Shown here: positions 1 to 6,556 of the stretch, in pieces
Layout of the letters: each line of letters starts with the position of its first letter
How positions within the stretch are numbered: position 1 is the stretch's first letter
Assembly: GCA_029983495.1 (NCBI GenBank)
Contig: JASBZJ010000087.1
Location: 1-8,446, forward strand
DNA: 8,446 bases
DNA from: Porphyromonas sp.
GTDB taxonomy: Bacteria > Bacteroidota > Bacteroidia > Bacteroidales > Porphyromonadaceae
Reading direction: 5' to 3'
The notes under the pieces: generated by a model
What the model was told of the DNA's origin: nothing
Database searches by the model: none
Seen by the model: the letters and a program-made list of their open reading frames with translations, nothing else
Position numbers and translations under genes: made by a program

Positions 1-72
1 ATTGAGTTGTTGTTTTCTTAAGAACTCTTAATTTTTTATTATGTATTCTAAATAGTAAAAGTTTTGCGTAGC

Positions 73-543
73 CTAATTTTTAAGCTGTTCAATTGTGGTT
101 AATACTTGCTGGGCATGATTAGCAGTATCAATTTCCTTACCTTCGAGCTTAGCCACAATTACACCATTTTCATCGATTATAAATGTGGTACGCCGAGTGC
201 CGATTACATCTTTACCATACATCTTTTTGGGGTACAGTACACCCATTGCTTCGTGCAACGTTCGGTTAGTATCAGCTATTAGCGGAAAAGGCAAGTTGTG
301 CTTTTGCTTAAAACGAGTATGACTTGTAGCAGTATCTTTACTTACACCAATTATTTGGTATCCCTTTTCGGCAATGACCGAAGCGCCATCGCGCAACGAA
401 CAAGCCTGGGCTGTACACCCCGAGGTATTATCCTTTGGATAAAAATACAACACCCACAGCTTACCTTTTAGTTCGCCGGATAGCCATTCCTTACCCGTTT
501 CATCTACTCCTAAAATTTCGGGAACTTTATCACCTATATTCAT
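73..543 (-). CDS. bcp: Thioredoxin-dependent thiol peroxidase, Bcp/PrxQ-type peroxiredoxin
   Basis: A complete 156-aa peroxiredoxin, the usual length for the Bcp/PrxQ subfamily, with no signal peptide, so cytoplasmic. The family reduces H2O2 and organic hydroperoxides using thioredoxin as electron donor. The peroxiredoxin active-site motif PxxxTxxC is present as P36, T40 and C43 (peroxidatic Cys). C48, five residues on, is the expected resolving Cys of the atypical 2-Cys Bcp class. The conserved Arg of the RTTF motif that activates the peroxidatic Cys is R118, followed by the core strand FIID. The ATG at 541-543 is the natural start because the family N-terminus (hydrophobic xVPxF-like segment) begins a few residues in. 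It lies 81 bp downstream of a tRNA-Arg gene on the same strand, so it may share read-through transcription; its own promoter is not obvious (a weak TAAATTTC lies upstream). No clear terminator is seen downstream in 1-72. Confidence 0.96.
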   Translation of the reverse strand: MNIGDKVPEILGVDETGKEWLSGELKGKLWVLYFYPKDNTSGCTAQACSLRDGASVIAEKGYQIIGVSKDTATSHTRFKQKHNLPFPLIADTNRTLHEAMGVLYPKKMYGKDVIGTRRTTFIIDENGVIVAKLEGKEIDTANHAQQVLTTIEQLKN

Positions 544-624
544 ACCTAAAGATTTTCTATTGTGTATAGGGGCGAAATTTATCTAGTAGCTCCCAATACT
601 ACTTCTTGTGATAGAAAAAAGTTG

Positions 625-696
625 TACCTCCGAAGGGAATCGAACCCTTATTTTCGGTTTAGGAAACCAACGTTCTATCCGTTGAACTACAGAGGC
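625..696 (-). tRNA. tRNA-Arg, anticodon CCT (reads AGG)
   Basis: Read on the minus strand, 72 nt fold into a full cloverleaf. The acceptor stem is GCCTCTG/CGGAGGT (two G-U pairs). The D arm is GTTC/GAAC. The anticodon stem TTGGT/ACCGA encloses loop TTCCTAA with anticodon CCT at 661-663. The variable loop has 4 nt, and the T arm is AAGGG/CCCTT with loop TTCGATT. The discriminator base is A at 625. The next bases are CAA, so the 3' CCA is not encoded and must be added by the CCA enzyme. A run of six T follows almost at once on the minus strand (612-620 region), which could help end transcription. The folding was done by eye. Confidence 0.95.
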
Positions 697-757
697 CACA
701 ATATTAAATGAGAGGGAAACCGAGCAACGTATAAAGACACCACTCGCTCCCTTGATA

Positions 758-765
758 CAAAAGTA
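758..765 (-). promoter_or_regulatory. Candidate -7 promoter element for tRNA-Arg
   Basis: The minus strand reads TACTTTTG, a perfect match to the Bacteroidota -7 consensus TAnnTTTG, about 62 nt upstream of the tRNA 5' end. No good TTTG -33 element is found at the expected 19-21 nt spacing, so this rests on one half of the promoter only. Confidence 0.45.
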
Positions 766-870
766 ACTATTTATTCCCAATTCTACCCTTTCCTAAGTTT
801 TCGAGAACCTAGAGAGCCCCCCTTCAAAATGTATTCGAAGACTCGTTTTCTTTGTTCACGATCAACATTC

Positions 871-910
871 CAAAACATCGGAACTTTTGTTTGAGTTTAC
901 TCCATCATTT
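871..910 (+). repeat. Dispersed 40-bp repeat, copy A
   Basis: This segment matches the reverse complement of 6243-6282 at 36 of 40 positions, with an unbroken identical run of 24 bp (878-901 with 6252-6275). Mismatches fall at 877, 902, 903 and 907. Both copies lie in intergenic DNA more than 5 kb apart and in opposite orientation, which points to a repeat family in this genome. Function unknown. Confidence 0.75.
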
Positions 911-1000
911 CAAACGTTATTGCCCTGTAAAAATAGCGTGCCTGTGTTGAAACCTTGCACGAGGAATAAGGTCTCCCATAGATATTGAACATAAAATTAG

Positions 1001-1035
1001 AAAGGGCAAGCGAACATACAGTCCACTAGCCCTTT
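1001..1035 (-). terminator. Possible weak terminator hairpin downstream of the FN3-like gene
   Basis: AAAGGGC (1001-1007) pairs perfectly with GCCCTTT (1029-1035) across a 21-nt loop. On the minus strand the stem is followed by a T-rich but interrupted stretch (CTAATTTTATG). It sits about 100 nt past the stop of the leftward gene pair. The long loop and imperfect T tract make it a weak candidate. Confidence 0.3.
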
Positions 1036-1134
1036 ATCCTCATTATCGTGTACCTTGGAAGGGTTCTCGAACTACATCTCGAAATACTCTAACGATGCAA
1101 CAAGAGAGACTTGAAATTGGTCACGATTTATCAA

Positions 1135-2331
1135 CTATTTTTTGAGTGTTTTAAATGGTACAAGAGTTATTCTACCCCACTGCCCTAGTGCATTTTTACC
1201 ACGTGCTACAGCATAGTACTCGGTATCTGCGGTAAGCCCATGCCAGGTCCAAGTATCGTTATCTGCCTTAATAGGATTACCGGGGGTATCGGGTTCGGCA
1301 AGTAATTTATTCAAATCGGCTTCATTGTATTTAGCCTTTTCTATAATATAATAACGGTACAGCGAAGTATTTACGTCGGGTTTACAAACCAACGTAGCTG
1401 CCTCAGCCGTAATATCTTTAACCTCAACGGCAATATTCGATTCCTTATCAGTACCCTTTTGCTTCGTAGTTACAGGATATTCCTTAACATCGGAGTATTG
1501 ACCATCCTTATCAACCCAAACCACATAAACCACATACTCGGTATTTGGCACCAAACTTTTTTGATTCGATACTACTTTTTTCGTATTCATCTTTTTGGTT
1601 TTGAAGTCGGTACCAAAAGCAACAACATAATGTTTTAAATCAGGTACACCCAACATTTGCATCATTTGGTCGAGAGTGGGGTCGTTTTTCAAGCTAATAA
1701 AGGTAAAGAAACCTTTGCCCTCGGGTGCCATTTCAACGGTAAAGGTAAGTGAGTTGTACTCGACATTCGAAAAGCTTACCTTTCCTTCCCATTGACCTTT
1801 GAGAGGAACCTTCGGGAGTTCGAAATCCTTGTATTGAGGTTCACCTACACAACCATATTCATCAAAAGGTACCAAAAAGGCATAATAACTATACCCTTGT
1901 TGCAAACCATTAGCAGTAATCTCGGGTGAAAGAGGAATATTTACCTTATGAACAGGAATTTCGGGATTTGGATTAGCTAGTAGCATATTCATTGTTTTAA
2001 CAATACCTTCGGGCGTTAACATTTCGGGCTTTACCATATGTTTTTCGAGGAAGAAAAGCCTTAAATCTTTTACATCGCTACCAATTGTTATACCAATAGC
2101 TATTTGACCTGCCACATTTTTGCTAGGTTCAATATCGAGGGTGGTTGATAAGTCGGGAGTATCGTGCAATACCGATATTTCCTTAACGTTATCGGCCCAA
2201 AAGCCAATTGCTTTATCGTCGGCAGTACGTATTACAACTCGTTCGCGCGGTTGCTGTGCACTAAGGGGCAATACCCCAAGCATAAAGGTTGTAAAAACAA
2301 GTAATAGTGCAAAATATAGTTTTTTCATCAT
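1135..2331 (-). CDS. Exported protein with three fibronectin-III-like modules
   Basis: A 398-aa protein starting with a signal peptide (basic MMKK, hydrophobic core at about 5-22, likely cleavage after LSAQ near residue 26). Residues 31-57 hold a segment (VVIRTADDK then NVKEISV) typical of the N-termini of Bacteroidota secreted proteins. Three modules of about 110 aa follow (roughly 62-173, 178-290, 298-397). Each ends in a beta-rich FN3-like core with a recurring pattern: L..GYSYYAF..DEYG (about 143-160), L.PNTEYVVYVV.DKDGQYS (about 260-280) and LTADTEYYAVARG..LGQWG (about 366-386). Each also has a helix-prone insert earlier in the module (around 96-118, 213-228 and 331-345). No enzymatic motif is visible; a binding or scaffold role at the cell surface or periplasm is inferred. 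There is no clear T9SS tail. Its ATG overlaps the stop of the upstream gene (TAATG), indicating translational coupling; a second ATG follows directly (2326-2328). Confidence 0.8.
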   Translation of the reverse strand: MMKKLYFALLLVFTTFMLGVLPLSAQQPRERVVIRTADDKAIGFWADNVKEISVLHDTPDLSTTLDIEPSKNVAGQIAIGITIGSDVKDLRLFFLEKHMVKPEMLTPEGIVKTMNMLLANPNPEIPVHKVNIPLSPEITANGLQQGYSYYAFLVPFDEYGCVGEPQYKDFELPKVPLKGQWEGKVSFSNVEYNSLTFTVEMAPEGKGFFTFISLKNDPTLDQMMQMLGVPDLKHYVVAFGTDFKTKKMNTKKVVSNQKSLVPNTEYVVYVVWVDKDGQYSDVKEYPVTTKQKGTDKESNIAVEVKDITAEAATLVCKPDVNTSLYRYYIIEKAKYNEADLNKLLAEPDTPGNPIKADNDTWTWHGLTADTEYYAVARGKNALGQWGRITLVPFKTLKK

Positions 2332-2882
2332 TAGGGTTTAAGTACTTTTAGGGGTGTATTATTAATAGTTACAATAAGCGATTGACTAGGGAGATCAGTA
2401 AAGGGAATTGATTCACCAGCCTTAAAGTGGCTATTCGAGTAGATACGGTCGCCCGAGGGTGTAAATACCTCCACGGTGTAAGAATGCGAGCTATCAAGGC
2501 CTTCGAAGAAAAGATTCTCTTCGAGGAAGTAGCCCGAAATAACAAGCTTTTCGCTTGCTACATGAATTGTGGCGGTTGGAGTCAAGTCGGTAGCGATGAA
2601 CATTCGCTTTACATCAGCCAAGTTGAATGAGGTGTTTACACCTTTGGGAAAACTCTTCCCTGAAAGAGATTTTACATCAACGGTTCCTTCGCCAAAAACA
2701 ATTTTATCTACCTTACTCAATTCAAATGCGTACGGAGCTGTTTTCGAGTTCACGAACTCAATTGCAAAAGTTTTTGGAGGGGTTGTGGGGGCATTTTGCG
2801 CAAATGCTTCGCTAGGCGAGGAAGCATTAAGTAGCATAAACAAACCACTCAGCACAATAAGCCCTGGGTAACGTTTTGTCAT
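2331..2882 (-). CDS. Small exported protein of unknown function, first gene of a coupled pair
   Basis: A 183-aa protein with an N-terminal signal peptide (MTKR, hydrophobic stretch at about 8-20, likely cleavage after AFAQ near residue 29). Residues 38-97 contain two copies of a motif ending in a hydrophobic strand: FELSKVDKIVF (53-63) and FNLADVKRMFI (86-96). This pairing is common in Bacteroidota exported proteins and resembles the NVKEISV segment of the gene downstream. The C-terminal part (about 105-183) is a beta-rich domain with a GDRIY turn (144-148) and the ending TPLKVLKP. It recalls the T9SS type A sorting domain pattern, but conserved positions are too weak to be sure. It overlaps the following gene by one base, so the two products are probably made together and may act together. 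No catalytic residues are recognised. Confidence 0.72.
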   Translation of the reverse strand: MTKRYPGLIVLSGLFMLLNASSPSEAFAQNAPTTPPKTFAIEFVNSKTAPYAFELSKVDKIVFGEGTVDVKSLSGKSFPKGVNTSFNLADVKRMFIATDLTPTATIHVASEKLVISGYFLEENLFFEGLDSSHSYTVEVFTPSGDRIYSNSHFKAGESIPFTDLPSQSLIVTINNTPLKVLKP

Positions 2883-3133
2883 AGCATAAATTTTATTGGG
2901 GGTTAGTATTATTCTTTCTGTTTTCTTTGAGCATTAAGAGTATTATTTTATAAGCAGTTTTTGTAGGGGTTCGAAAGGAGAAACCAATTACTTAGCAACA
3001 CAAAGCTTTCCCACAGAGAAGTGTTTCGTGGCAAATGTTGCTATCGTGTTACCTCTTTTCAATGAACTCGAACAAAATGTTTTGAGTAAAGTCAAAACCA
3101 TAAAGGTTCCATTCCATTTTTCATTATCGACCG

Positions 3134-3165
3134 CTAAATTAGTCATAATCTTCGTAATACCCAAA
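3134..3165 (-). promoter_or_regulatory. Possible promoter for the leftward secreted-protein pair
   Basis: On the minus strand TTTG (3165-3162) is followed after 20 nt by TAATTTAG (3141-3134), one mismatch from TAnnTTTG. The spacing fits the Bacteroidota -33/-7 promoter. It would give a leader of about 245 nt before the ATG at 2882, and no better candidate was found nearer to that gene. Confidence 0.3.
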
Positions 3166-3229
3166 CCTTTGCAACGCATGCCAATAAAAACCTTTTTGCT
3201 ACAAGAGCCAAATGTATCTTATTCGATGG

Positions 3230-3260
3230 TTGATTAGTTATAACATTTTTCATACCTTTG
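3230..3260 (+). promoter_or_regulatory. Rightward promoter with no obvious gene
   Basis: TTG (3230-3232), a 20-nt gap, then TACCTTTG (3253-3260), a perfect -7 consensus. Transcription would start near 3267. The first ATG (3271) opens only a 12-codon frame ending at 3309. The transcript would run into the GA microsatellite. It may drive a non-coding RNA, a long leader of the LRR gene, or be a relic. Confidence 0.42.
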
Positions 3261-3399
3261 CAAGAAATAAATGACCAATAATCATTTGAAGAATATCGGA
3301 ACTCAGTAAGGTTGGGAGAAAAGCTTCCCTAATAAAAAGGACAAATTGTTTAGTGACAAAAAAATGAGGCAAGCATGTATTGCAAATCTCAATTATTTT

Positions 3400-3443
<44 letters not shown>

Positions 3444-3685
3444 AACTCTTCTACGTAACCTCTCCCACCTATACTTCCTCTCGTCCGCACCATACATATA
3501 CCCCTCCTTTAACTCGTTCCTTCGGCATTGCTGAGTTAAAAATAAAAGACGGAGCATTTTTACTATTCGTCTCTTATTCCTTACTATTATTACGTCCAAG
3601 AATCTATCAGTTCAAAACTCCTTCACTTAAAAGGAGTACCCATAGTGATAAATCAAAACTAGGTATTGTTGTAGCCCTCCTAATG

Positions 3686-3771
3686 TTGGGGAGCCACTCG
3701 TTTTATACTTCCTATTACACGACATTGAATTGCATTTAGAAGTTACCCCAAAAACGAGTACCACTCCCCAA
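3686..3771. repeat. Long inverted repeat upstream of the LRR gene
   Basis: TTGGGGAG (3686-3693) and ACTCGTTTT (3696-3704) pair with AAAACGAGT (3751-3759) and CTCCCCAA (3764-3771): 17 perfect base pairs with an internal loop of 2 and 4 nt, and a 46-nt apical region. It lies upstream of the LRR promoter element, so it is not part of that transcript unless transcription starts earlier. No T tract follows on either strand, so it does not look like an intrinsic terminator. Confidence 0.7.
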
Positions 3772-3843
3772 AATATATATTCCAGTAAATTACGCCAAGG
3801 AGGTGCTACTTCAATACCTTTTTTCGATTCACGTACAACAACT

Positions 3844-3875
3844 TTTCCTCAATGGTAACCTTTTAACTACCTTTG
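3844..3875 (+). promoter_or_regulatory. Promoter of the LRR surface-protein gene
   Basis: TACCTTTG (3868-3875) matches the -7 consensus exactly, and TTTC (3844-3847) lies at the 20-nt spacing expected for the -33 TTTG element. Transcription would start about 7 nt after the -7 box, giving a short leader of about 20 nt before the ATG at 3903. Confidence 0.6.
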
Positions 3876-3902
3876 TAATACGATTTAATAAATAGTATTA
3901 CA

Positions 3903-5993
3903 ATGAAAAAGATAACCACACTCTTTACGTTACTTTTGTGCCTTTTTCCTCTACTCGGTAATGCACAGCTCAGCTTTACCACGCATTACAAAAAAGCGGA
4001 TGGGCCTAAGCCTATCTTTCTTACACTCGAAATAGCTAAAGGAGAATCAATAACCGTTGACTGGGGCGATGGCAGTGAAGTATACACCATGCTTTCAGCT
4101 GGCGAAAAAATCAGGCTCGGACACGACTTTATCGACAATGCCGAGGAGCATACCGTAAATATTGATGGGATTGAAAAAGCCACAGTATTAACGCTTATAA
4201 GTAATAAAAAAATAAGCTCGGTACTATTAGGAGAACTTCCTTACCTAAAAGTACTATCGGTAGCGAATAACCTTCTTAGGTCGCTTGATGTTAGCCACTT
4301 GAAAAAATTGGAGCAGTTAATATGTAATTCAAACCACCTTACATCGTTATCCATTCCCGAGGGGTTGACAACCTTAAACTGTTCATTCAACGATTTTGCA
4401 ATGAGCGAGCTACCAACAAGCAAAACTATCAAGAACTATATTTATGCTCCCCAGCACCGCTACACAATGCGGAATGGGCAAGTTAAAGGGTTACAAATCG
4501 ACCTTAACAACCAGCTATATGTACAAAACGGAAATGGAGGGAAAGGGGTAAAATCGACCTTTACATGGTACTACAAAAAGAACGATCAGCCCCTTGCAAA
4601 CAATCTATACAGTTACGATAACGAAGGGCGATTTACATTCTACACAGCCCCCGAAGGCGAAATTTATTGCGTAATAAGCAACCCCGAATTCCCAAAATTT
4701 ACTTTAAATCGCAAGTATATTACCGACTTTTTTTCGATACAGGGTACGAACGTAACACTAAATAACCCCATACTTACATTAAGTACCGATAAATATACTA
4801 CCGAAAACCTAACCGCAAATATTACCCTCGGGGCAAGTAAGAACAATAGCACCGCCCGCATTGCATGGGGAGATGGCACTATTGAAACCTATAAATTGAC
4901 CGCTACCCCCATTGAGGTTAAGCACAATTTTATTGATAGTAAAGTAGATCGCACCCACAACATTGCTATCGAAGGCGATAACGTAAATTACGTAAAAGTT
5001 GGTGCCGACTTTTTCCTTACCGCAATAACTGCCGAAAAAGCAAAAGAACAACTTAACACACTTATTATAGAAGGGAACAATTTAGGAGCATTAAATAAGG
5101 GGGGAGGGCTTGCCCTCGATGCCTTTTCGGGGCTTAGAAATATAACCCTAACAGGGTGCCACCTGAAAAACATAAAACTCTCGCCTTTAGCTCCACTTCA
5201 AAAAATAAACCTCTCGAATAATGCACTAACTACAATTGAGGGGGTGAACCTCGAGAACCTTACTGAGGCAAACCTAGCCAATAACCAGTTAACCGAACTA
5301 AATTGGAGCAACGCTTCGAGACTTACAAAGCTCGACCTTCGAAACAACCAATTAACCATACTTTCAACACCAGCAAATTTAGTTACATTATACTGCCAAA
5401 ATAATAAGCTTGCCCCATCACAATTACCCGAAAAAAAATTACTTTCTGAGTATGTGTATAGCCCCCAACAAGCATTTACCATTGCCGAGAACAAAAAAAA
5501 CAAACAAGCTATTGACCTCAGTAGCGAAGCTTTGCTAATAGGTATTGCAAAAACACCACAAAAATCAACTTTTGTATGGCATAGCCAAACTACAAACCTA
5601 CCCCTTATAGCTGGCATTGAGTATACCGAAAGTGAACCCGGAAAATTTGGTTTCAGCTTAAAAGAAAATACCTCGGCCTATTGCACTATCGAAAGCCCCG
5701 CATTTCCCTCCGAAGAGCCGTTTCGCTCACAAACAATTACTATACCCAAAGGGACTTCGACAAAGGTGCTACAAAAGCCAGAAAGCAAATTTTGCTATTA
5801 CGTGAATGCAGAGGGCGAAGTGGTGATACAAACCTCTAGCACAGAACAAGTGTTTATACTCGATATAATGGGCAAATGCCTACTTTCGTTTACCCCCACA
5901 GTGCAGGAGGACAAAACAACGCTACACATCGCCACAGGAACGTACCTAATTAAACAAGGTAACGAAACCCAGCTAATGTTAGTGGAACGCTAG
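3903..5993 (+). CDS. Secreted leucine-rich-repeat surface protein with duplicated WGDG-LRR modules and T9SS-type tail
   Basis: A 696-aa protein with a signal peptide (MKK, hydrophobic 5-18, cleavage probably after GNAQ near 22). It is built from two diverged copies of one module. Module 1 (about 23-285) has the PKD-like turn VDWGDGS (52-58), about three LRRs (115-165), the phrase YIYAPQ (179-184) and a beta domain with STFTWYY (218-224). Module 2 (about 290-615) repeats the order: IAWGDGT (320-326), about six LRRs (384-505), YVYSPQ (517-522) and STFVWH (555-560). The tail (about 626-696) fits a T9SS type A sorting domain: a FILDIMGK strand-turn (651-658) and a GTYLIK strand (679-684) near the end. 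WGDG plus LRR with such a tail resembles Porphyromonas gingivalis internalin-like proteins; adhesion or biofilm contact is inferred by analogy. Transport across the outer membrane by T9SS and surface anchoring are expected. It is followed by its own terminator, so probably monocistronic. Confidence 0.88.
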   Translation: MKKITTLFTLLLCLFPLLGNAQLSFTTHYKKADGPKPIFLTLEIAKGESITVDWGDGSEVYTMLSAGEKIRLGHDFIDNAEEHTVNIDGIEKATVLTLISNKKISSVLLGELPYLKVLSVANNLLRSLDVSHLKKLEQLICNSNHLTSLSIPEGLTTLNCSFNDFAMSELPTSKTIKNYIYAPQHRYTMRNGQVKGLQIDLNNQLYVQNGNGGKGVKSTFTWYYKKNDQPLANNLYSYDNEGRFTFYTAPEGEIYCVISNPEFPKFTLNRKYITDFFSIQGTNVTLNNPILTLSTDKYTTENLTANITLGASKNNSTARIAWGDGTIETYKLTATPIEVKHNFIDSKVDRTHNIAIEGDNVNYVKVGADFFLTAITAEKAKEQLNTLIIEGNNLGALNKGGGLALDAFSGLRNITLTGCHLKNIKLSPLAPLQKINLSNNALTTIEGVNLENLTEANLANNQLTELNWSNASRLTKLDLRNNQLTILSTPANLVTLYCQNNKLAPSQLPEKKLLSEYVYSPQQAFTIAENKKNKQAIDLSSEALLIGIAKTPQKSTFVWHSQTTNLPLIAGIEYTESEPGKFGFSLKENTSAYCTIESPAFPSEEPFRSQTITIPKGTSTKVLQKPESKFCYYVNAEGEVVIQTSSTEQVFILDIMGKCLLSFTPTVQEDKTTLHIATGTYLIKQGNETQLMLVER

Positions 5994-6045
5994 AATTACA
6001 TCCAGTCATTAAATGAGACCTTTGAAAAATAAGGAGTAAGCGTTC

Positions 6046-6065
6046 AGCCCCTCTAATTAGGGGCT
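6046..6065 (+). other. Perfect hairpin after the LRR gene
   Basis: AGCCCCT (6046-6052) pairs with AGGGGCT (6059-6065) around a 6-nt loop, giving a compact GC-rich stem. No T tract follows. It lies in the 3' untranslated part of the LRR transcript, ahead of the real terminator, where it could stabilise or pause the RNA. Confidence 0.6.
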
Positions 6066-6122
6066 ATAGTAGTAGAGTAAATTTGTTGGGATTTAGAGAA
6101 AGTATATTCTCCCTAATCTCCC

Positions 6123-6161
6123 CCCCTGAGCTACATTTTTAGGCTCAGGGGAATTTTTTTT
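6123..6161 (+). terminator. Strong intrinsic terminator of the LRR gene
   Basis: CCCCTGAGC (6123-6131) pairs perfectly with GCTCAGGGG (6143-6151) over an 11-nt loop, followed by AA and eight T (6154-6161). This is a textbook rho-independent terminator on the plus strand, 130 nt past the LRR stop codon. Confidence 0.9.
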
Positions 6162-6198
6162 GGACAAGTAAACCCCTAAACGAACAGAACGTGTAATT

Positions 6199-6296
6199 GA
6201 GTTTACCTGATGATTTCCCAGTTTAATCAACAACAAAATGGGAAAAGATCAAGTAAACTCAAACAAAAGTTCCGAAGTTTTGATCTTTTCATCAGG
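6199..6296. repeat. Nested inverted-repeat element
   Basis: Three overlapping pairings are visible. First, 6199-6220 with 6239-6260: 19 of 22 bp match, with an 18-nt loop. Second, AAAAGATCAA (6243-6252) with TTGATCTTTT (6280-6289): 10 bp perfect. Third, CCTGATGA (6206-6213) with TCATCAGG (6289-6296): 8 bp perfect. The first and second share bases and so are mutually exclusive folds. Part of this element recurs at 871-910. There is no coding capacity. Confidence 0.7.
6243..6282 (-). repeat. Dispersed 40-bp repeat, copy B
   Basis: The reverse complement of this segment equals 871-910 at 36 of 40 positions, including 24 identical bases in a row. It is embedded in the nested inverted repeat at 6199-6296, whereas copy A shows only part of that structure. 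Copy A may therefore be a truncated relative. Confidence 0.75.
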
Positions 6297-6333
6297 AGAA
6301 AAATAAAAATGAACCTGAACAAAACAATGATAT

Positions 6334-6360
6334 GTAGGGGCGAACCTCAAGTGTCCGCCC
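6334..6360 (+). repeat. REP element with GTAG header, left member of an inverted pair
   Basis: GTAG (6334-6337) directly precedes an imperfect hairpin: GGGCGAAC (6338-6345) with GTCCGCCC (6353-6360), one A-C mismatch and a 7-nt loop. A GTAG or GGAG tetranucleotide before a short GC-rich palindrome is the hallmark of REP sequences handled by REP-associated tyrosine transposases (RAYTs). The GC-rich element stands out from the AT-rich surroundings. Confidence 0.8.
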
Positions 6361-6424
6361 GAAGATGCAACATATAAAAATGAGCGAGTCTACCTGAAAA
6401 TACAATCTTATTTACAACACGGAT

Positions 6425-6450
6425 GGGCGGACACACAGGTTCGTCCCTAC
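6425..6450 (-). repeat. REP element with GTAG header, right member of an inverted pair
   Basis: On the minus strand GTAG (6450-6447) is followed by GGACGAAC (6446-6439), a 6-nt loop and GTCCGCCC (6432-6425). It is nearly identical to the left REP when reverse-complemented: the two differ by one G/A change and a CAA versus GT loop difference across 28-29 bases (6332-6360 against 6425-6452). The two are head-out, separated by 64 nt, forming a BIME-like unit. The stem here has two A-C mismatches on this strand, which read as G-U on the other. Confidence 0.8.
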
Positions 6451-6523
6451 ATGGTTCGTAATGTTATATTGTACGATGGCATACCCCCTATAGGTTGGTA
6501 GATACGGTTAATAGCAAAAGCCT

Positions 6524-6531
6524 TACATTTG
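6524..6531 (+). promoter_or_regulatory. -7 promoter element for the EEP operon
   Basis: TACATTTG is an exact TAnnTTTG match. Transcription would begin near 6538, leaving about 19 nt to the ATG at 6557 but only about 7 nt to the alternative GTG at 6545. No good -33 TTTG is seen at standard spacing. Confidence 0.5.
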
Positions 6532-6556
6532 TGGCAAAGATTAAGTGGCCAAAGGT

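Larger units (their letters stand above)
697..1134. other. 438-bp gene-free region between tRNA-Arg and the FN3-like gene
   Basis: No ORF with coding character is seen on either strand. It holds the tRNA promoter element (758-765), one copy of a dispersed repeat (871-910), a perfect 10-bp inverted repeat TTCGAGAACC (800-809) with GGTTCTCGAA (1062-1071) enclosing that copy, and a 7-bp hairpin (1001-1035). Inverted repeats around a dispersed repeat suggest intergenic repeat debris rather than a lost gene. Confidence 0.6.

Noticed and set aside
1..72. TTAAG/CTTAA hairpin followed by a T run near 19-40 as a plus-strand terminator
   Set aside because: The stem is only 5 bp and AT-rich, and no plus-strand gene is visible upstream within the window.
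583..780. 65-codon open frame on the minus strand
   Set aside because: It runs across the tRNA-Arg gene and has no protein features; the cloverleaf explains the sequence.
2988..3179. 63-codon minus-strand frame (and an overlapping plus-strand frame 3028-3237)
   Set aside because: The two frames overlap antisense, have no motif, signal peptide or coupled start, and lie in AT-rich DNA where such frames arise by chance.
5198..5617. 139-codon minus-strand frame inside the LRR gene
   Set aside because: It is antisense to the well-supported LRR repeats, with Cys/Phe/Ser-rich composition typical of a shadow frame.
6334..6450. REP pair as a riboswitch or terminator
   Set aside because: The repeats carry GTAG headers, have no following T tract, and lie upstream of the EEP promoter element, so they are outside its leader RNA.
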